From contig NZ_PGTC01000029.1 in the NCBI RefSeq assembly GCF_002786295.1, positions 2,064 through 66,063 of the forward strand: DNA of 64,000 nt. Direction: 5' to 3'. The position numbers and the translations under genes are program-made. The stretch is from Pseudooceanicola marinus. GTDB lineage: Bacteria; Pseudomonadota; Alphaproteobacteria; Rhodobacterales; Rhodobacteraceae. The notes beneath the pieces are model-generated. The model worked only from the letters and a program-made list of their open reading frames with translations, was not told where the DNA came from and did not search any database. Positions 38,654 through 48,321 of this stretch are shown one piece after another. Each line of letters opens with the position of its first letter. Within the stretch, counting starts at the first letter, position 1.

Positions 38654-38771
38654 GCGAGGGGGCGCTGCCCCCGTCTCCGTGCCGGAGACTCCCCCGGAGT
38701 ATTTTCAGCTGTCGGATGACAAAGGCGCGGCGCCCTGTTCATCCGACAGCCCCAAATACTCCCGCCGGAGG
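38654..38771. repeat. Dispersed palindromic repeat, copy C, with inverted partner
   Basis: GGGGGCGCTGCCCCC then GTCTCCG-TGC-CGGAGAC, then TCCCCCGGAGTATTTTCAGCTGTCGGATGA. A second, inverted copy of the last part follows (TCATCCGACAGC, then CCAAATACTCCCGCCGGAGG when read forward). The two halves can form a long stem. The element lies between der and bamB. Confidence 0.75.
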
Positions 38772-38795
38772 CAACCGGCCAGGGGCCGGTCCGGC

Positions 38796-40181
38796 TCAGC
38801 GATAGGCCAGCAGCTGGCCCTTCTTGTTCAGCACGTAGAGCACACCACCCGCAACGACGGGCGCCGAGGCCGCGCCCGCGGGCAGTTCCGCCGTGCCGGC
38901 CAGCGCGCCCGAGACCGGGTCGAAGAAGCGCAGGAAACCGTCGGAGGAGGCCACGACCAGGCGGCCACCGGCCAGGACCGGGCCGTAGTGGGCAAAGACG
39001 GCGCCTTGGCGGCGCGGCCGGGACTTCTGGAAGAACGGCAGGTCGACGCCCCAGATCCGCGCGCCGGTTTCGGCGTCGAGGCGCACCAGTTCGTTGCCGT
39101 CGCTGAGGATGAAGACAGACCCGCCGGTGACCCAGGCGGGGCCCATGGGGCCCTCGTCGGCGGTCCACTTGCGGGTGCCGCTGGCCAGGTCCAGCGCGAC
39201 CATGCGGCCCGACTGGTTGCCGGCATAGACCGTATCGCCGACCACCACCGGGTCGCCGGTGATGTCGCTGAGGTTGGCCCGGGCAAAGCCCGAGCGGCGA
39301 CCGGTGATGATCGTCGACCAGACGGACATGCCGCCCTGGCGGAAAGCGGCCTGCACCTCGCCCGAGCCGAAGCCGAAGAGCGCATATTGATCGGTCAGAG
39401 CCGGGCTGGGCGCGCCGGCGAAGTTGTTCACGTCAGGCGTGGCCGACAGCTGCCAGCGGACGCGACCGGTTTCGGTGTCCACCGCCCAGGCCTGGGATTC
39501 GCCCGAGGTCACATAGACCAGACCGTCGTAGACCGTCGGCGCGCCGGTGGCCGGGGCCAGCAGCTTCTGACGCCACAGCACCGTGCCGGTTTCAGGATCC
39601 AGCGCCGAAAGCTCGCCGAAGCCGGTGGTGACGAAGACGCGACCGTCACCATAGGCAACACCGCCGCCCGAGGCCTGCCCCGTACGGTCCTGCGCTGGCA
39701 CCATTTCCGTCTGCCACAGCAGCGCCCCGGCGGGCGAGGTCGCCGCCACATGGCCGGTGGAATCCAGGGTGAAAATGCGGCCCGACGCCACCACCGGATC
39801 GGACGTGATGAAGGCCTTGCGCCCGTCGCCATCACCGATCTTGGTCTGCCAGATCAGCTGCGGCGCGCCCGAAAGCGCCGCATGGGCGACCCGCGTCGAG
39901 GGCGTGCCGGAGCCTTGGGTCCAATTCGCGTTGGTGGTCTGCGCCGGCAGCGAGATCGGCCGGGCCTCATTCACCGGTACCTCGGCGACGTCGCCCGGCA
40001 CCTGGTCAGTGAGGACCGACCGCAGGTCCTCGCGCTCTCCGAGCAGTGTCACTTCACGTTCGGCACAGGCCGAGAGCGCCAGCAGCGTCGCCAGCCCCAG
40101 GGGCAGCAGGCGTCCCGCGCGCCGGCGCGGCCCCTCCGCTGCCATGATCCGATTTCCGACCGAGCTGCCCTGCTTCGTCAT
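38796..40181 (-). CDS. bamB: Outer membrane assembly lipoprotein BamB (PQQ-like beta propeller)
   Basis: About 461 residues. A signal peptide ends in a lipobox (LLALSAC), so it is a lipoprotein. The rest is an eight-bladed PQQ-type propeller with repeated blade motifs such as GALLWQTEM, GTVLWRQKL, GRVRWQLS and GTRKWTAD. BamB works with BamA in outer-membrane protein insertion. The start at 40181 (MTKQGSSVG) has GGAAGG upstream; other in-frame starts at 40193 and 40145 are possible. Confidence 0.9.
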   Translation of the reverse strand: MTKQGSSVGNRIMAAEGPRRRAGRLLPLGLATLLALSACAEREVTLLGEREDLRSVLTDQVPGDVAEVPVNEARPISLPAQTTNANWTQGSGTPSTRVAHAALSGAPQLIWQTKIGDGDGRKAFITSDPVVASGRIFTLDSTGHVAATSPAGALLWQTEMVPAQDRTGQASGGGVAYGDGRVFVTTGFGELSALDPETGTVLWRQKLLAPATGAPTVYDGLVYVTSGESQAWAVDTETGRVRWQLSATPDVNNFAGAPSPALTDQYALFGFGSGEVQAAFRQGGMSVWSTIITGRRSGFARANLSDITGDPVVVGDTVYAGNQSGRMVALDLASGTRKWTADEGPMGPAWVTGGSVFILSDGNELVRLDAETGARIWGVDLPFFQKSRPRRQGAVFAHYGPVLAGGRLVVASSDGFLRFFDPVSGALAGTAELPAGAASAPVVAGGVLYVLNKKGQLLAYR

Positions 40182-40305
40182 GCCGCGCATCACCTTCCGC
40201 CTGTCCCGGCCCCGACGCGTCCTGCATCCGGGCCTTTTCCTGCCGGGTCAGGGACTTGTCCGTCCCGCCCGTCTTTTCTCGTCACTGCCGTCAGGCCGTG
40301 CAGGC

Positions 40306-40956
40306 TCAGCCCGCCTCGGCCGGGTCGCCGCCCAGGGCCACCATCAACTGACTTGCCCGCTGACGCAAGCCCTCCGTCACCTCGGCGTCGTCGAGGATCT
40401 CGCGCAGCACGCCCAGGGCGGCCTCGTTGTCGCCTTCAGCCACATGGGTCAGCGCGATCTGTTCCTCGGCCAGCAGGCGCAGCGGGTTGCCCGGCACCGC
40501 CAGTTCCAGCAGCGCATCGCGGCGTGCCCCAGGCTCCATCTGGCCGCTTTCCAGCAGCAGCCGCTTGAACCGGGCAATGTCAGCATAGATACCGGTGGCT
40601 GGCGTGTCGGCCAGGGCCGCGGCGGCCCGGGCCGGATCCTCGGCCCCGGCGGCCGCCTCGGAGGCGGTCAGGAAGGCCAGCAGCGCCTGCTGCTCGGGCG
40701 TGGCGGCCTCGACCCCTTCCAGCCCCGTGATACGCGCCTCGCTGTCATCGGCGTCCAGCGCCGCCAGGATCGCATCCCCGAAGGCCTCCGCCTCGGCGCG
40801 TTCCTGCGCCTTGCGCCATTCGTTCCAGGCCGCGCCCCCGACGATCAGCACCACCGCCAGGATGGCGATCCAGCCATAGCGGCGCAGCAGACCATAGAGA
40901 CGGTCGCGGCGGACCTCGTCATTGACTTCATCGATGAAACTGTTGGCGTCGCTCAC
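40306..40956 (-). CDS. YfgM-like TPR membrane protein
   Basis: A 216-residue protein beginning VSDANSFIDEVNDEVRRDRL with a GTG start at 40956 and AAGGGGGG upstream. A single helix (WIAILAVVLIVGGAAW) then anchors a periplasmic domain with TPR-like helices (about 45-210). This is the layout of YfgM, an ancillary subunit that links the SecYEG translocon to periplasmic chaperones. Order with bamB and der downstream supports the call. The open frame continues upstream without homology. Confidence 0.82.
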   Translation of the reverse strand: MSDANSFIDEVNDEVRRDRLYGLLRRYGWIAILAVVLIVGGAAWNEWRKAQERAEAEAFGDAILAALDADDSEARITGLEGVEAATPEQQALLAFLTASEAAAGAEDPARAAAALADTPATGIYADIARFKRLLLESGQMEPGARRDALLELAVPGNPLRLLAEEQIALTHVAEGDNEAALGVLREILDDAEVTEGLRQRASQLMVALGGDPAEAG

Positions 40957-41261
40957 GTTCGGCCCCCCTTGCGCATTTGGCCCCTCCTTACCCCGTCCCC
41001 CCGGGCGTGCCAAGGGCGCGCATGGGGGACGGCGCGGGGCTGCGCAATGCGATCCCGGCGCGGTGCCTTTCAGGCGCGCGCGCCCATGCCGCACCCCTCT
41101 TCAGGTGAGGGCCTTTGGGAAAGATGTTGCCTTGAATCCCCGTTGGCAGCAGGCTTGCAGCAGAGGTCGGCGCCGCAGGGGCGTTTTTCTTGCATCAAAC
41201 GCTGCCGTCTCTAAGGCGATCATAGAGTATCACAGTGTAACGCAACGCCTCGGGTATCATC
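40957..41261. other. Intergenic region between divergent yfgM-like and efflux genes
   Basis: About 300 bases; no gene seen. The part nearest the efflux operon (41210-41250) is AT-richer and contains the TATCACAGTGTAACGCA stretch, a likely promoter or regulator site for the pump, but no clear palindrome. Confidence 0.35.
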
Positions 41262-42614
41262 ATGCGCCTCCTGTCCATCCTCTCCGCGATCCTGGTGGTT
41301 TGCGTCCTCTACCTCGTGCTGCTGCAACGCCCCGCCCTGCTGACCTTTGCCTACGGCGAAGGGATCGACCAGGCTTTGGCCGTGGCGCGCGGCGAGGCCG
41401 AGCCCTCGGAAGCGGTACAGATCGCCCTCGGCACTGTCGAGGAGGCACCCGGGGAAGGTGGCGCAAGCGATCAGGCAGAGACCACGCCCGCCGCCGCCCC
41501 AGAGGCACAGGCGACAGACGCGGAGACCCGCGCCGTGCGCGTGGTGGCCCGCCATTCCACCGCGCAGATGGTCGACAGCGCCGTGCGCCTGCGCGGCCAG
41601 ACCGAGGCGGCGCGCCGGGTGACGCTGCTGTCGGAAACCGCCTCCACCGTGATGTCCGCACCCCTCCCCCGGGGCAGCCTGATCGAGGCGGGCCAGCTGC
41701 TGTGCGAACTGGACCCCGGCACGCGTGAGACCGCCCTGGCCGAGGCCCGCGCCCGCCTGGCGGAGGCCGAGGCCGCGAAACCCACAGCCGCCGCCACCCT
41801 GGCCGAGGCCGAGGCGCGGCTGGAGGAGGCGCAGATCAACCTGACCGCCTCCGAGAAGCTGTCGGAAGGGGGCTTTGCTTCCACCACCACCCTGGCCGCG
41901 CGCCGCGCCGCCGTGCGCGCCGCCGAGGCGGGCGTGGCTGCCGCCGAGGCCGGACTGACCTCGACCGATGCGGGCCTGCAATCGGCTCAGGCTGCCGTCG
42001 CCGCCGCCGAGAAGGAGATCGAGCGGCTGCAGATCCACGCCCCCTTCGCCGGGATCCTGGAGGACGACACCGCCGAGCTGGGCGCCTTCCTGTCCGTGGG
42101 CGGTCACTGCGCCACGGTGATCGCGCTGGATCCGATCCGGCTGACCGGCTACCTGCCCGAAACGGAGGTCGAGCGGGTGGAGATCGGCGCACCCGCCGGC
42201 GCCCGGCTGACCGCCTCGGGGCGCGAGGTCATGGGACAGGTCACCTTCCTGTCGCGGTCGGCCGATGCCACCACCCGCACATTCAAGGTCGAGATCTCGG
42301 TGCCGAACCCCGATCTGGCCATCCGCGAAGGCCAGACCGCCGCCATTGCCATCGAGGCCGAAGGCGTGCTGGCGCATTTCCTGCCCCAATCCGCGCTGAC
42401 CCTGAACGACGAGGGCACCCTGGGCGTGCGCCTGGTGGGCGCCGAGGGCCTGACCGAGTTCGCCCCCGTGGCCGTCCTGCGCGACCAGGTGGACGGCATC
42501 TGGCTGACCGGCCTGCCCGAGGAGGCCGACGTGATCGTCATCGGCCAGGAATACGTCATCGCCGGGGTGCCGGTGATCGCCAGCTTCGACAGCCCGGCGG
42601 AGGCCACGCAATGA
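41262..42614 (+). CDS. RND efflux periplasmic adaptor (membrane fusion protein)
   Basis: A 450-residue HlyD/AcrA-type adaptor. An N-terminal helix (LLSILSAILVVCVLYLVLL) is followed by a low-complexity linker of about 65 residues, then the lipoyl/barrel-sandwich halves with an alpha-helical hairpin rich in Ala and Glu (about 165-245), and the beta-barrel with EIDRLQIHAPFAGILEDD-type text. It connects the RND pump in the inner membrane to an outer-membrane channel. The pump gene overlaps its stop by 4 bases. No ribosome binding site of good strength precedes the start. Confidence 0.88.
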   Translation: MRLLSILSAILVVCVLYLVLLQRPALLTFAYGEGIDQALAVARGEAEPSEAVQIALGTVEEAPGEGGASDQAETTPAAAPEAQATDAETRAVRVVARHSTAQMVDSAVRLRGQTEAARRVTLLSETASTVMSAPLPRGSLIEAGQLLCELDPGTRETALAEARARLAEAEAAKPTAAATLAEAEARLEEAQINLTASEKLSEGGFASTTTLAARRAAVRAAEAGVAAAEAGLTSTDAGLQSAQAAVAAAEKEIERLQIHAPFAGILEDDTAELGAFLSVGGHCATVIALDPIRLTGYLPETEVERVEIGAPAGARLTASGREVMGQVTFLSRSADATTRTFKVEISVPNPDLAIREGQTAAIAIEAEGVLAHFLPQSALTLNDEGTLGVRLVGAEGLTEFAPVAVLRDQVDGIWLTGLPEEADVIVIGQEYVIAGVPVIASFDSPAEATQ

Positions 42615-45600
42615 CCGGCCTCGTCGACTGGGCCGCCGCGCGGGCCCGCATGATCCTGGCCTTCATCGCGCTGTCGCTGCTGTCGGGCGGGTTCGCCTAT
42701 GTCTCCCTGCCCAAGGAAGGCGAGCCGGACATCGAGATCCCCGCGCTCTTCGTCTCGGTCCCCTTCCGCGGCATCTCCGCCGAGGACAGCGAGACCCTGC
42801 TGGTCAAGCCGATGGAGACGGAGCTGTCGGACCTTGATGGGCTGAAGCAGATGACGGCGACGGCGGCCGAAGGCTATGCCGGCCTGGCGCTGGAGTTCGA
42901 GTTCGGCTGGAACAAGACCGAGACCATGGCCGAGGTCCGCGATGCCATGGGCCGGGCCGAGGCGAAGTTTCCAGAGGGCTATGACAGCTACTCGGTCAAC
43001 GAGATCAACTTTTCAGAATTTCCGATCATCATCGTCAACCTGACGGGCGACGTGCCCGAACGCACGATGGCCCGGGTGGCCGAGGACCTGCAGGACCGGG
43101 TGGAAGGCATCGAGGCGGTGCTGGAGGCGGGCATCGCCGGCAAGCGCGACGAGATGGTCGAGGTGCTGATCGACCCGCTGCGCCTGGAAAGCTACAACGT
43201 CACGGCCGATGAGCTGATCTCGGTCGTGCAGAACAACAACCAGCTGATCGCCGCCGGCGAGGTCGACAGCGAGGCGGGCACCTTCTCGGTGAAGATCCCC
43301 GGCAGTTTCGACGACGTGCGCGACATCTACGCCCTGCCGGTGAAGATGAATGGCGACCGGGTGGTGACGCTGGGCGAGCTGGCGACGATCCGCCTGACCT
43401 TCGAGGATCGCGAGGGCACGGCGCGGTTCAATGGCGAGACGACGGTGGCCCTGCAAGTGGTGAAGCGGAAGGGCTTCAACATCATCGACACCGCCGAGGA
43501 GGTGAAGGCCGTGGTGGCCGAGGCTGCCGCCAACTGGCCGCCCGAGCTGCGCGCCGCCGTCAACGTGGGCACGTCGAACGATCAAAGCCGCGTGGTGGGC
43601 TCGATGGTGGATCAACTCGAAGGCTCGGTGCTGACCGCCATCGCCCTGGTGATGATCGTGGTGCTGGCGGCCCTGGGCCCCCGCCCCGCCCTGCTGGTCG
43701 GCTTCGCCATCCCCACGTCCTTCCTGCTGTGCTTCGTCCTGCTGGGCCTGATGGACATCACCATTTCCAACATCGTCATGTTCGGCCTGATCCTGGCCGT
43801 GGGGATCCTGGTCGATGGGGCCATCGTGGTGGTGGAGTACGCCGACAAGCGGATTTCGGACGGGGTCGGGCCGATGCGCGCTTATGTGGAGGCCGCCAAG
43901 CGGATGTTCTGGCCCGTGGTCAGCTCGACCGCCACGACGCTTTGCGCCTTCCTGCCCATGCTCTTCTGGCCCGGCGTGCCGGGGGAGTTCATGGGGATGC
44001 TGCCCGTGACCCTGATCTTCGTGCTGGCCGCCTCGCTGGTGGTGGCGTTGATCTACCTGCCGGTGATGGGGGGCGTCACGGGGCGCATCTCGCGCGTTTT
44101 CGTCAACAGCTCGGACGCGCTACGGGCGAGGTTGCCCTGGGTGCTGCGCGCGGCCCTGGTGCCGCCCGCCCTGCTGGGGATGTATCTGGGCGCCATGCTG
44201 GTGCTGAACCCGGGCTATTTCGGGCCTGCGCCCCTGCCCGGCGCGGCGGCGGTCCTGCCCGGCGCGGCGCTGTTCCTCGCCGCCAGTTTTGCCGCCTCGA
44301 TCACCCTGGGCGCGGCCAAGATCTCCCGCCGGCGCCGCCTGCGGGCCGGCAACCGGCGCAGCCTCTTCGGCTACGTGATCTGGGCGATCACCGCCAATCC
44401 GATCATGCCGCTGGTCACCATCGCCGCCGTCATCGCCTTCGTCGTGTCGGTCTTCGGCTACTACGGCGCCAACAACAACGGGACGGAGTTCTTCACCGAA
44501 AGCGAGCCGGAGCAGGCCATTGTCTATGTCAGCGCCCGGGGCAACCTGTCGCTGGCGCAGAAGGACGCCCTGGTGCGGGAGGCGGAGGAGATCGTGCTGG
44601 CCCATCCCGGCGTGCTGAACGCCTTCGCCTTCGCCGGGGACGGCGGGCTGTCGACCAACACCGGCGGCGCGGAACCGCCGCTCGACACAATCGGTCAGAT
44701 CCAGCTGGAGATCGTGCCCTGGGAAGACCGCCGCGACCGGCCCGAGTTGGACGGCGACCTGGTGATCGCGGATCTGACCGAGGCGACTAGCCGCATCCCC
44801 GGTATCAAGATCGAGATCCTCTCGGCCAACATGGGCCCTGCCTCGGCCAAGCCCGTGCACCTGCGCCTGATGGGCGACAACTGGGACGAACTGCGCGCGG
44901 CCACCGCCCGCGTGCGCGAGCAATTCGAGGACACGCGCGGTCTGACCCTGGTCGAGGACACCCTGCCCCTGCCCGGCATCGACTGGCAGATCGACGTGGA
45001 TGTCGAAAAGGCCGGGCGCTACGGCGCCAATGTCGCCACCGTCGGTGCCATGGTCCAGCTAATCACGCAAGGGCTGGAGCTGGACACCATGCCGGTCGAC
45101 AGCTCGGACGAGGAGATCTCGATCCGGCTGCGGCTGCCCGAGGCCGACCGGGTGCTGGCGACGCTGGACACGCTGAAGGTGCGCACCGCCCAGGGGCTGG
45201 TGCCGCTGACGAACTTCATCACCCGTACCCCGGTGGCCAAGCTGGCGCAGATCAAACGGGTGGACGGTACGCGCTACTTCGACGTGAAGGCCGCCGTGAC
45301 GCCGGGGCTGATGACGGAAGGCACCGATCCCCGCACGGGGGAGCCGACCCAGGTGCCCGTGACCCCGGCCGAGCGGATCGCGACGCTGCAAAGCTGGCTC
45401 GATGAGGAGGCCTCCCTGCCCGCCTCGGTCAGCACTGAATGGACCGGCGACCAGGAGGACCAGGACGAAAGCGCCACCTTCCTGATGACCGCCTTCTCGG
45501 CGGCGCTGGCGCTGATGTTCATCATCCTGCTGGCGCAGTTCAACTCCTTCTACAACGCCGTGCTGGTGCTGCTGGCGGTGGTACTGTCGACGGCGGGCGT

Positions 45601-46186
45601 GCTGATCGGGATGCTGGTCATGGACCAGGCGTTTTCCATCATCATGACCGGGACCGGCATCGTGGCGCTGGCGGGCATCGTGGTGAACAACAACATCGTG
45701 CTGATCGACACCTACCAGGAATACGCCGCCTACATGCCCCGGATCGAGGCGGTGATCCGCACCGCCGAGGACCGCATCCGCCCCGTACTGCTGACCACCG
45801 TCACCACCATGGCGGGCCTTGCGCCGATGATGCTGGGCCTGTCGCTGGACTTCTGGGCGGGTGGCTATGCCATCGACAGCCCGACGGCGCTGTGGTGGAA
45901 ACAGCTGGCGACGGCGGTGGTCTTCGGCCTCGGCATCGCCACCATGCTGACGCTGGTCTTCACCCCCTCGATGCTGGCGCTGCGGGTCTGGGCCACGACC
46001 TATGTCACCTGGATCGCGCGTCTGCTGGCGAAGCTGTCACTGGGCAGTTCCAGCCGCGCCGCCCGCGACTGGGCGCTGAACCGGGCCGCGCGCCGGTTGA
46101 AGGCCCCCGAGATCCTCTGGCCGCTGGAAGAGGACCCCAAGGCCCCCGCCGCGCCGCGGATCTCGCCGCTGAACGCCGCGGAATGA
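42611..46186 (+). CDS. RND-family efflux pump permease with extra hydrophobic insert
   Basis: A 1191-residue inner-membrane transporter of the AcrB/MmpL-type RND superfamily. The first helix is at about 14-33, and the first large periplasmic domain runs from 40 to 330. The helix 4 motif (GILVDGAIVVVEYADKRI, with the proton-relay Asp) is near residue 403. The C-terminal half has its own domain and ends with AGIVVNNNIVLIDTYQEY. Most such pumps are 1020-1060 long; the excess includes about 70 residues at 500-572 with two additional hydrophobic stretches. The substrates are unknown. It is coupled to its adaptor gene. Confidence 0.93.
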   Translation: MTGLVDWAAARARMILAFIALSLLSGGFAYVSLPKEGEPDIEIPALFVSVPFRGISAEDSETLLVKPMETELSDLDGLKQMTATAAEGYAGLALEFEFGWNKTETMAEVRDAMGRAEAKFPEGYDSYSVNEINFSEFPIIIVNLTGDVPERTMARVAEDLQDRVEGIEAVLEAGIAGKRDEMVEVLIDPLRLESYNVTADELISVVQNNNQLIAAGEVDSEAGTFSVKIPGSFDDVRDIYALPVKMNGDRVVTLGELATIRLTFEDREGTARFNGETTVALQVVKRKGFNIIDTAEEVKAVVAEAAANWPPELRAAVNVGTSNDQSRVVGSMVDQLEGSVLTAIALVMIVVLAALGPRPALLVGFAIPTSFLLCFVLLGLMDITISNIVMFGLILAVGILVDGAIVVVEYADKRISDGVGPMRAYVEAAKRMFWPVVSSTATTLCAFLPMLFWPGVPGEFMGMLPVTLIFVLAASLVVALIYLPVMGGVTGRISRVFVNSSDALRARLPWVLRAALVPPALLGMYLGAMLVLNPGYFGPAPLPGAAAVLPGAALFLAASFAASITLGAAKISRRRRLRAGNRRSLFGYVIWAITANPIMPLVTIAAVIAFVVSVFGYYGANNNGTEFFTESEPEQAIVYVSARGNLSLAQKDALVREAEEIVLAHPGVLNAFAFAGDGGLSTNTGGAEPPLDTIGQIQLEIVPWEDRRDRPELDGDLVIADLTEATSRIPGIKIEILSANMGPASAKPVHLRLMGDNWDELRAATARVREQFEDTRGLTLVEDTLPLPGIDWQIDVDVEKAGRYGANVATVGAMVQLITQGLELDTMPVDSSDEEISIRLRLPEADRVLATLDTLKVRTAQGLVPLTNFITRTPVAKLAQIKRVDGTRYFDVKAAVTPGLMTEGTDPRTGEPTQVPVTPAERIATLQSWLDEEASLPASVSTEWTGDQEDQDESATFLMTAFSAALALMFIILLAQFNSFYNAVLVLLAVVLSTAGVLIGMLVMDQAFSIIMTGTGIVALAGIVVNNNIVLIDTYQEYAAYMPRIEAVIRTAEDRIRPVLLTTVTTMAGLAPMMLGLSLDFWAGGYAIDSPTALWWKQLATAVVFGLGIATMLTLVFTPSMLALRVWATTYVTWIARLLAKLSLGSSSRAARDWALNRAARRLKAPEILWPLEEDPKAPAAPRISPLNAAE

Positions 46187-46198
46187 GGGCAAGGGCGG

Positions 46199-46260
46199 CG
46201 GGGGCGCTGCCCCCGTCTCCGTCCCGGAGACTCCCCCGGAGTATTTTCAGCCAACGTATG
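46199..46260. repeat. Dispersed palindromic repeat, copy D
   Basis: GGGGGCGCTGCCCCC, then GTCTCCG-TCC-CGGAGAC, then TCCCCCGGAGTATTTTCAGCC. Nearly identical to the copy at 38654 over 50 bases. It lies just after the RND pump gene. Confidence 0.8.
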
Positions 46261-46365
46261 GAATGAAGAAGAGCGCCCGGCCCTTCGCGCGCGCCCTTGT
46301 GGCCCGGGTGTCGGCGAGGGACACCGGGGGCATCGACCGCCAGGCCCATAGCCGCCCGCCCGGGA

Positions 46366-48189
46366 TCAGGCGGCCTCGTCGGCCTCGGCGGATTGGCGCG
46401 CCCAGAGGGCCGCATAGCGGCCCTGGCGGGCCAGCAGGTCGGCATGGGTGCCTTCCTCCACGACCTCGCCCTTTTCCAGCACGACGATGCGGTCGGCGTC
46501 GGCGATGGTCGACAGCCGGTGCGCGATGGTCAGCACCGTGCGCCCCTCGCCCGCGCGGTTCAGCGCCGCCTGGATCTCGCGTTCGGTATCGGTGTCCAGC
46601 GCTGAGGTCGCCTCGTCCAGCAGCAGCACCGGGGGGTTCTTCAACAGGGTGCGGGCGATGCCCACGCGCTGCTTCTCGCCCCCCGACAGCTTCAGCCCGC
46701 GTTCACCCACCCGGGTCTCGTAGCCTTCCGGCAGGGACATGATGAAATCGTGGATCTGCGCGGCGCGCGCCGCCTGCACGATTTCCTCGAAGCTGGCGCC
46801 GTCACGGCCATAGGCGATGTTGTAGCCCACCGTGTCGTTGAACAGCACAGTGTCCTGGGGCACCACGCCGATGGCGTCATGCAGGCTGTCCTGGGTGACA
46901 TGGCGCAGGTCCTGGCCGTCGATGCGGATCGCCCCGCCGGTGACGTCGTAGAAGCGGAACAGCAGCCGCCCGATGGTCGACTTGCCCGAGCCGGAGGAAC
47001 CCACAAGGGCCACCTTCTGCCCCGGGGCCACGCGGATCGACACGCCCTTCAGGATTTCCCGTTCGGGATCATAGGCGAAACGCACGTCGTCGAAGACGAC
47101 CTCGCCCCCCTGCACGTCCAGCCGCCGCGCATCGCGGGCGTCCTGTACCTCCGCCGGCTGATCCAGCAGCTGGAACATCTCGCCCATGTCCACCAGGCTC
47201 TGCCGGATCTCGCGATAGACCGTGCCCAGCATGTTCAGCGGCATGGAAATCTGGATGATGTAGCTGTTGACCATGACGAAATCGCCGACGCTCAGCCGGC
47301 CCTGTTCGACGCCGATGGCCGCCATGACCATCACCCCGATCAGCCCGGCGGTGATCAGCACCGACTGGCCGAAGTTCAGGAAGGCGAGCGAGTTCTGGGT
47401 CTTCACCGCGGCCGTCTCATAGCCCGCCATGGCGGCGTCATACCGCCGCGCCTCGCGCGCCTCGGCACCGAAGTACTTCACCGTCTCGAAGTTCAGCAAG
47501 CTGTCGATGGCCTTCTGGTTGGCATCCGTGTCCTGTTCGTTCATCTGCCGGCGCAGGGTCACCCGCCATTCCGTCACCTTGAAGGTGAAGAGGATGTAAA
47601 GGCCGATCACCACCGCCACGACGGCCACGTAGCTGAGGTCGAAGACCACGGCGAGGACGACCGAGACCATGATCAGTTCCAGGATCAGCGGCCCGATGGA
47701 AAACAGCATGAAGCGCAGCAGGAACTCGACGCCCTTCACCCCGCGTTCCATGATCCGGCTGAGGCCACCGGTCTTGCGCGTCAGGTGATAGCGCATCGAC
47801 AGGCGGTGGATATGGGTGAAGGTTTCCAGCGCCAGCTGGCGCAGGGCCCGCTGGCCCACCCGGGCGAAGACCACATCGCGCAGCTGCTGGAACCCCACGG
47901 CCCCGGCCCGCGCCACGCCATAGGCCACGGTCAGGCCGATGGCGCCATAGGCCATCAGCCAGCCCGCGCTCTCGCCCTCCCCCGCCAGGCTGTCCACGGC
48001 GGCCTTGTAGAGAAACGGCGTGCCCACGGTCACCATTTTGGCGATGACCAGCACCACCAGTGCCACCACGACGCGGCGTTTCACCCAGGCGTGTTCGCGC
48101 GGCCAGAGGTAGGGCGCCACCCGCATCAGGATCCGTCCCGCGTTGTCGGGCAGTTCCGTGGAGGTGGTGGGCTTGTTGCGCAGGCTCAT
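46366..48189 (-). CDS. Atm1-type ABC exporter (fused permease and ATPase)
   Basis: A 607-residue half-transporter with six hydrophobic helices (about 40-340) and an ATPase domain: Walker A GSSGSGKST near 392, signature LSGGEKQRVGIA, Walker B VLLLDEATSALD. The membrane part contains HIHRLSMRYHLTRKTGGLSR and LNFETVKYFGAEAREARRYD, hallmarks of the Atm1/HMT1 class, which exports glutathione-linked sulfur or metal species and helps cytosolic iron-sulfur and metal homeostasis. It is divergent from an ArsR-family regulator across 130 bases with a TTCAA-N14-TTGAA site, suggesting metal-responsive control. Confidence 0.92.
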   Translation of the reverse strand: MSLRNKPTTSTELPDNAGRILMRVAPYLWPREHAWVKRRVVVALVVLVIAKMVTVGTPFLYKAAVDSLAGEGESAGWLMAYGAIGLTVAYGVARAGAVGFQQLRDVVFARVGQRALRQLALETFTHIHRLSMRYHLTRKTGGLSRIMERGVKGVEFLLRFMLFSIGPLILELIMVSVVLAVVFDLSYVAVVAVVIGLYILFTFKVTEWRVTLRRQMNEQDTDANQKAIDSLLNFETVKYFGAEAREARRYDAAMAGYETAAVKTQNSLAFLNFGQSVLITAGLIGVMVMAAIGVEQGRLSVGDFVMVNSYIIQISMPLNMLGTVYREIRQSLVDMGEMFQLLDQPAEVQDARDARRLDVQGGEVVFDDVRFAYDPEREILKGVSIRVAPGQKVALVGSSGSGKSTIGRLLFRFYDVTGGAIRIDGQDLRHVTQDSLHDAIGVVPQDTVLFNDTVGYNIAYGRDGASFEEIVQAARAAQIHDFIMSLPEGYETRVGERGLKLSGGEKQRVGIARTLLKNPPVLLLDEATSALDTDTEREIQAALNRAGEGRTVLTIAHRLSTIADADRIVVLEKGEVVEEGTHADLLARQGRYAALWARQSAEADEAA

Positions 48190-48294
48190 GGGGATCTCAC
48201 TGACGTTTCGGCGGTCGGACAGGCGCCGCCGACGATCCGGGCGGGCGCGACGGGGGCTTGCCCCGCGCGGTCATATACCTTACCTCCGGGATAG

Positions 48295-48318
48295 TTCAAC
48301 ACTTCATGAGTAATTGAA
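48295..48318. promoter_or_regulatory. TTCAA-N14-TTGAA inverted repeat between atm1-like gene and arsR
   Basis: Perfect 5-base half-sites separated by 14 bases, ending 3 bases before the ArsR-family start at 48322. ArsR/SmtB regulators bind AT-rich inverted repeats of this kind in their own promoter regions. The target and regulator link is inference from position. Confidence 0.5.
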
Positions 48319-48321
48319 TTG

